64,000 nt of DNA from Zymoseptoria tritici IPO323. Its lineage: Eukaryota; Ascomycota; Dothideomycetes; Mycosphaerellales; Mycosphaerellaceae. The DNA lies in NCBI RefSeq assembly GCF_000219625.1, contig NC_018215.1, forward strand, positions 2,232,001 to 2,296,000, written 5' to 3'. The position numbers and the translations under genes were made by a program. Of the stretch, positions 63,121 through 64,000 are shown piece after piece; the first letter of the stretch is position 1, and each line of letters starts with the position of its first letter. The notes beneath the pieces were generated by a model, which had not been told where the DNA came from, made no database searches, and saw only the letters and a program-made list of their open reading frames with translations.

Positions 63121-63492
63121 CTTCTATCGAGACTGCGTGCTTTGTAGCCTTCGGATTGGGCGGGAGAGGTTGGAAGTGGATGGTCGATGGAAGTGTCGGG
63201 TTTCAATAATGAATGCGAATGTACGAGGACGGGAATCCTACCTTCCAGGCTGGAGAAGACTTGATCGCTTACAAAGCCTCAGGTCCCAAGCTCCCGTCCC
63301 AGAAGGGGAATCTGCCTTGGAGCCAATGGCTCTCCACACTTGGAAAGCATTCATGTCCGGCTGTACTCGTGATGTTCCTTTTCACCGCCAAGGCGGTAAT
63401 GGCCGGTTTAACGCGAATCACGTGTTCAACGCAAATCCTCTATACTACTTACAACGCGTGCCTCTTTTACGTGTTTTACTACTACCACCACT
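63121..63492. other. Promoter of the NmrA-like gene and left flank of the transposon remnant
   Basis: Where the transposon begins is not clear. Between 63400 and 63480 the sequence changes to the TA-rich style of the remnant. No terminal inverted repeat could be paired, since the other end lies outside the window. Confidence 0.4.
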
Positions 63493-64000
63493 ATGTCGTC
63501 TTATTTTGAAGTTAAGGATCGCATTGCTAAGGCCTTAGAATACCTTGTAGACGCGCTACACGCCCCTGTCACGCACGCAGCCTATTAATTTAACGTGCTA
63601 TATTACAGACTGCTTAAACGGCTTTAAGGACGACCGAGCAAGAGTAATCGCGTGTCTTTAAACCGGAGGCTTATAGCTAAATAGGACGAGGTGCTTACGA
63701 CCTATCTACGTTATCTAGACTAGTGTGGCATCTTACTACGCCTTCGAATAGTCGCCCTTACTACTAATTCGATACTCCGAGACTGCTATAATACGAACGA
63801 TCTACTACCGACTGTCGGCACTTACTAGGCTTTACGATAGAAGGATCGCAACCCCTTATAGTTTAAGAAGAAGCAGAAACCTTAGGAAATAGCACGAGCT
63901 GTAGCTAAGGACTTAGACGACTTAACAGGCTAGTTTGAGAAGCTCCGGCTAGTTATTAAAGAGCATGGTATCTAGCCTAAGGACATATAGAACATAGACG
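63493..64000 (+). mobile_element. Pogo/Fot1-type transposase remnant, mutated by RIP, cut by the right edge
   Basis: A single frame can be followed for 169 codons from ATG 63493 with no indel, yet it has eleven in-frame stops: two TAA, nine TAG and no TGA. TAG/TAA arise from CAG/CAA (Gln) and TGG (Trp) by C-to-T on either strand, the pattern of repeat-induced point mutation. Landmarks of Fot1/pogo transposases are visible: an N-terminal helix (VKDRIAKALEYLVDAL), GRPSK after a stop, a second DNA-binding helix region, and NID at the very end where the first catalytic Asp of the DDE domain is expected. The element continues beyond the window. Confidence 0.85.

Overview
The window looks like nuclear DNA of a filamentous ascomycete, most likely a dothideomycete. 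Genes are compact and closely spaced. Most introns are 40-100 nt, with GT-AG ends and CTAAC/CTGAC-like branch sites. The gene content fits: a CFEM/Pth11-type receptor, mannitol-1-phosphate dehydrogenase, a GH51 arabinofuranosidase, DUF1776, DUF2415 and DUF4246 proteins, and a transposon remnant carrying the signature of repeat-induced point mutation (RIP). Species cannot be told from the sequence alone. Exon boundaries were set by hand from reading frame, splice sites and family conservation. All spliced models keep frame.

Layout. 1-25 kb: a gene cut by the left edge, a LanC-like protein, the SNARE Sec9, the splicing factor U2AF65 and a GH51 enzyme, all on the minus strand; then a divergent VPS36/THP3 pair, the polarity scaffold BEM1, a DUF4246 protein and a CFEM seven-helix receptor with a 20-nt exon. 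25-51 kb: mitochondrial methylmalonate-semialdehyde dehydrogenase, a membrane-anchored MOSC protein, an initiator tRNA gene, the ArfGAP GLO3, DUF1776, a choline-transporter-like protein, mannitol-1-phosphate dehydrogenase with a leader intron and uORF, a DUF2415 WD-repeat protein, an amidohydrolase, a 1582-residue protein of unknown function and a DUF1537 kinase. 51-64 kb looks like an accessory region: two F-box-like/ankyrin paralogues (one frameshifted), three predicted secreted proteins, a four-helix membrane protein, an NmrA-like protein and, at the right edge, a RIP-degraded pogo/Fot1-type transposon.

The strongest unusual signal is the initiator tRNA-Met gene at 29996-30172 on the minus strand. 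Its 72 mature nucleotides are complete and fold as a textbook eukaryotic initiator, but only after two insertions are removed. These lie in the D-loop and at the D-arm/anticodon-arm junction. Both insertions look like mRNA introns (GT...AG, 52 and 53 nt, with ACTAACA and ACTGACA branch sites). Neither sits at the canonical 37/38 tRNA intron position. One of them splits the Pol III A box.

Most genes here are unrelated housekeeping functions: vesicle traffic (SEC9, VPS36, GLO3), splicing and mRNA handling (U2AF65, THP3), polarity (BEM1), mannitol and valine metabolism. No biosynthetic cluster, CRISPR array or rRNA gene was seen.
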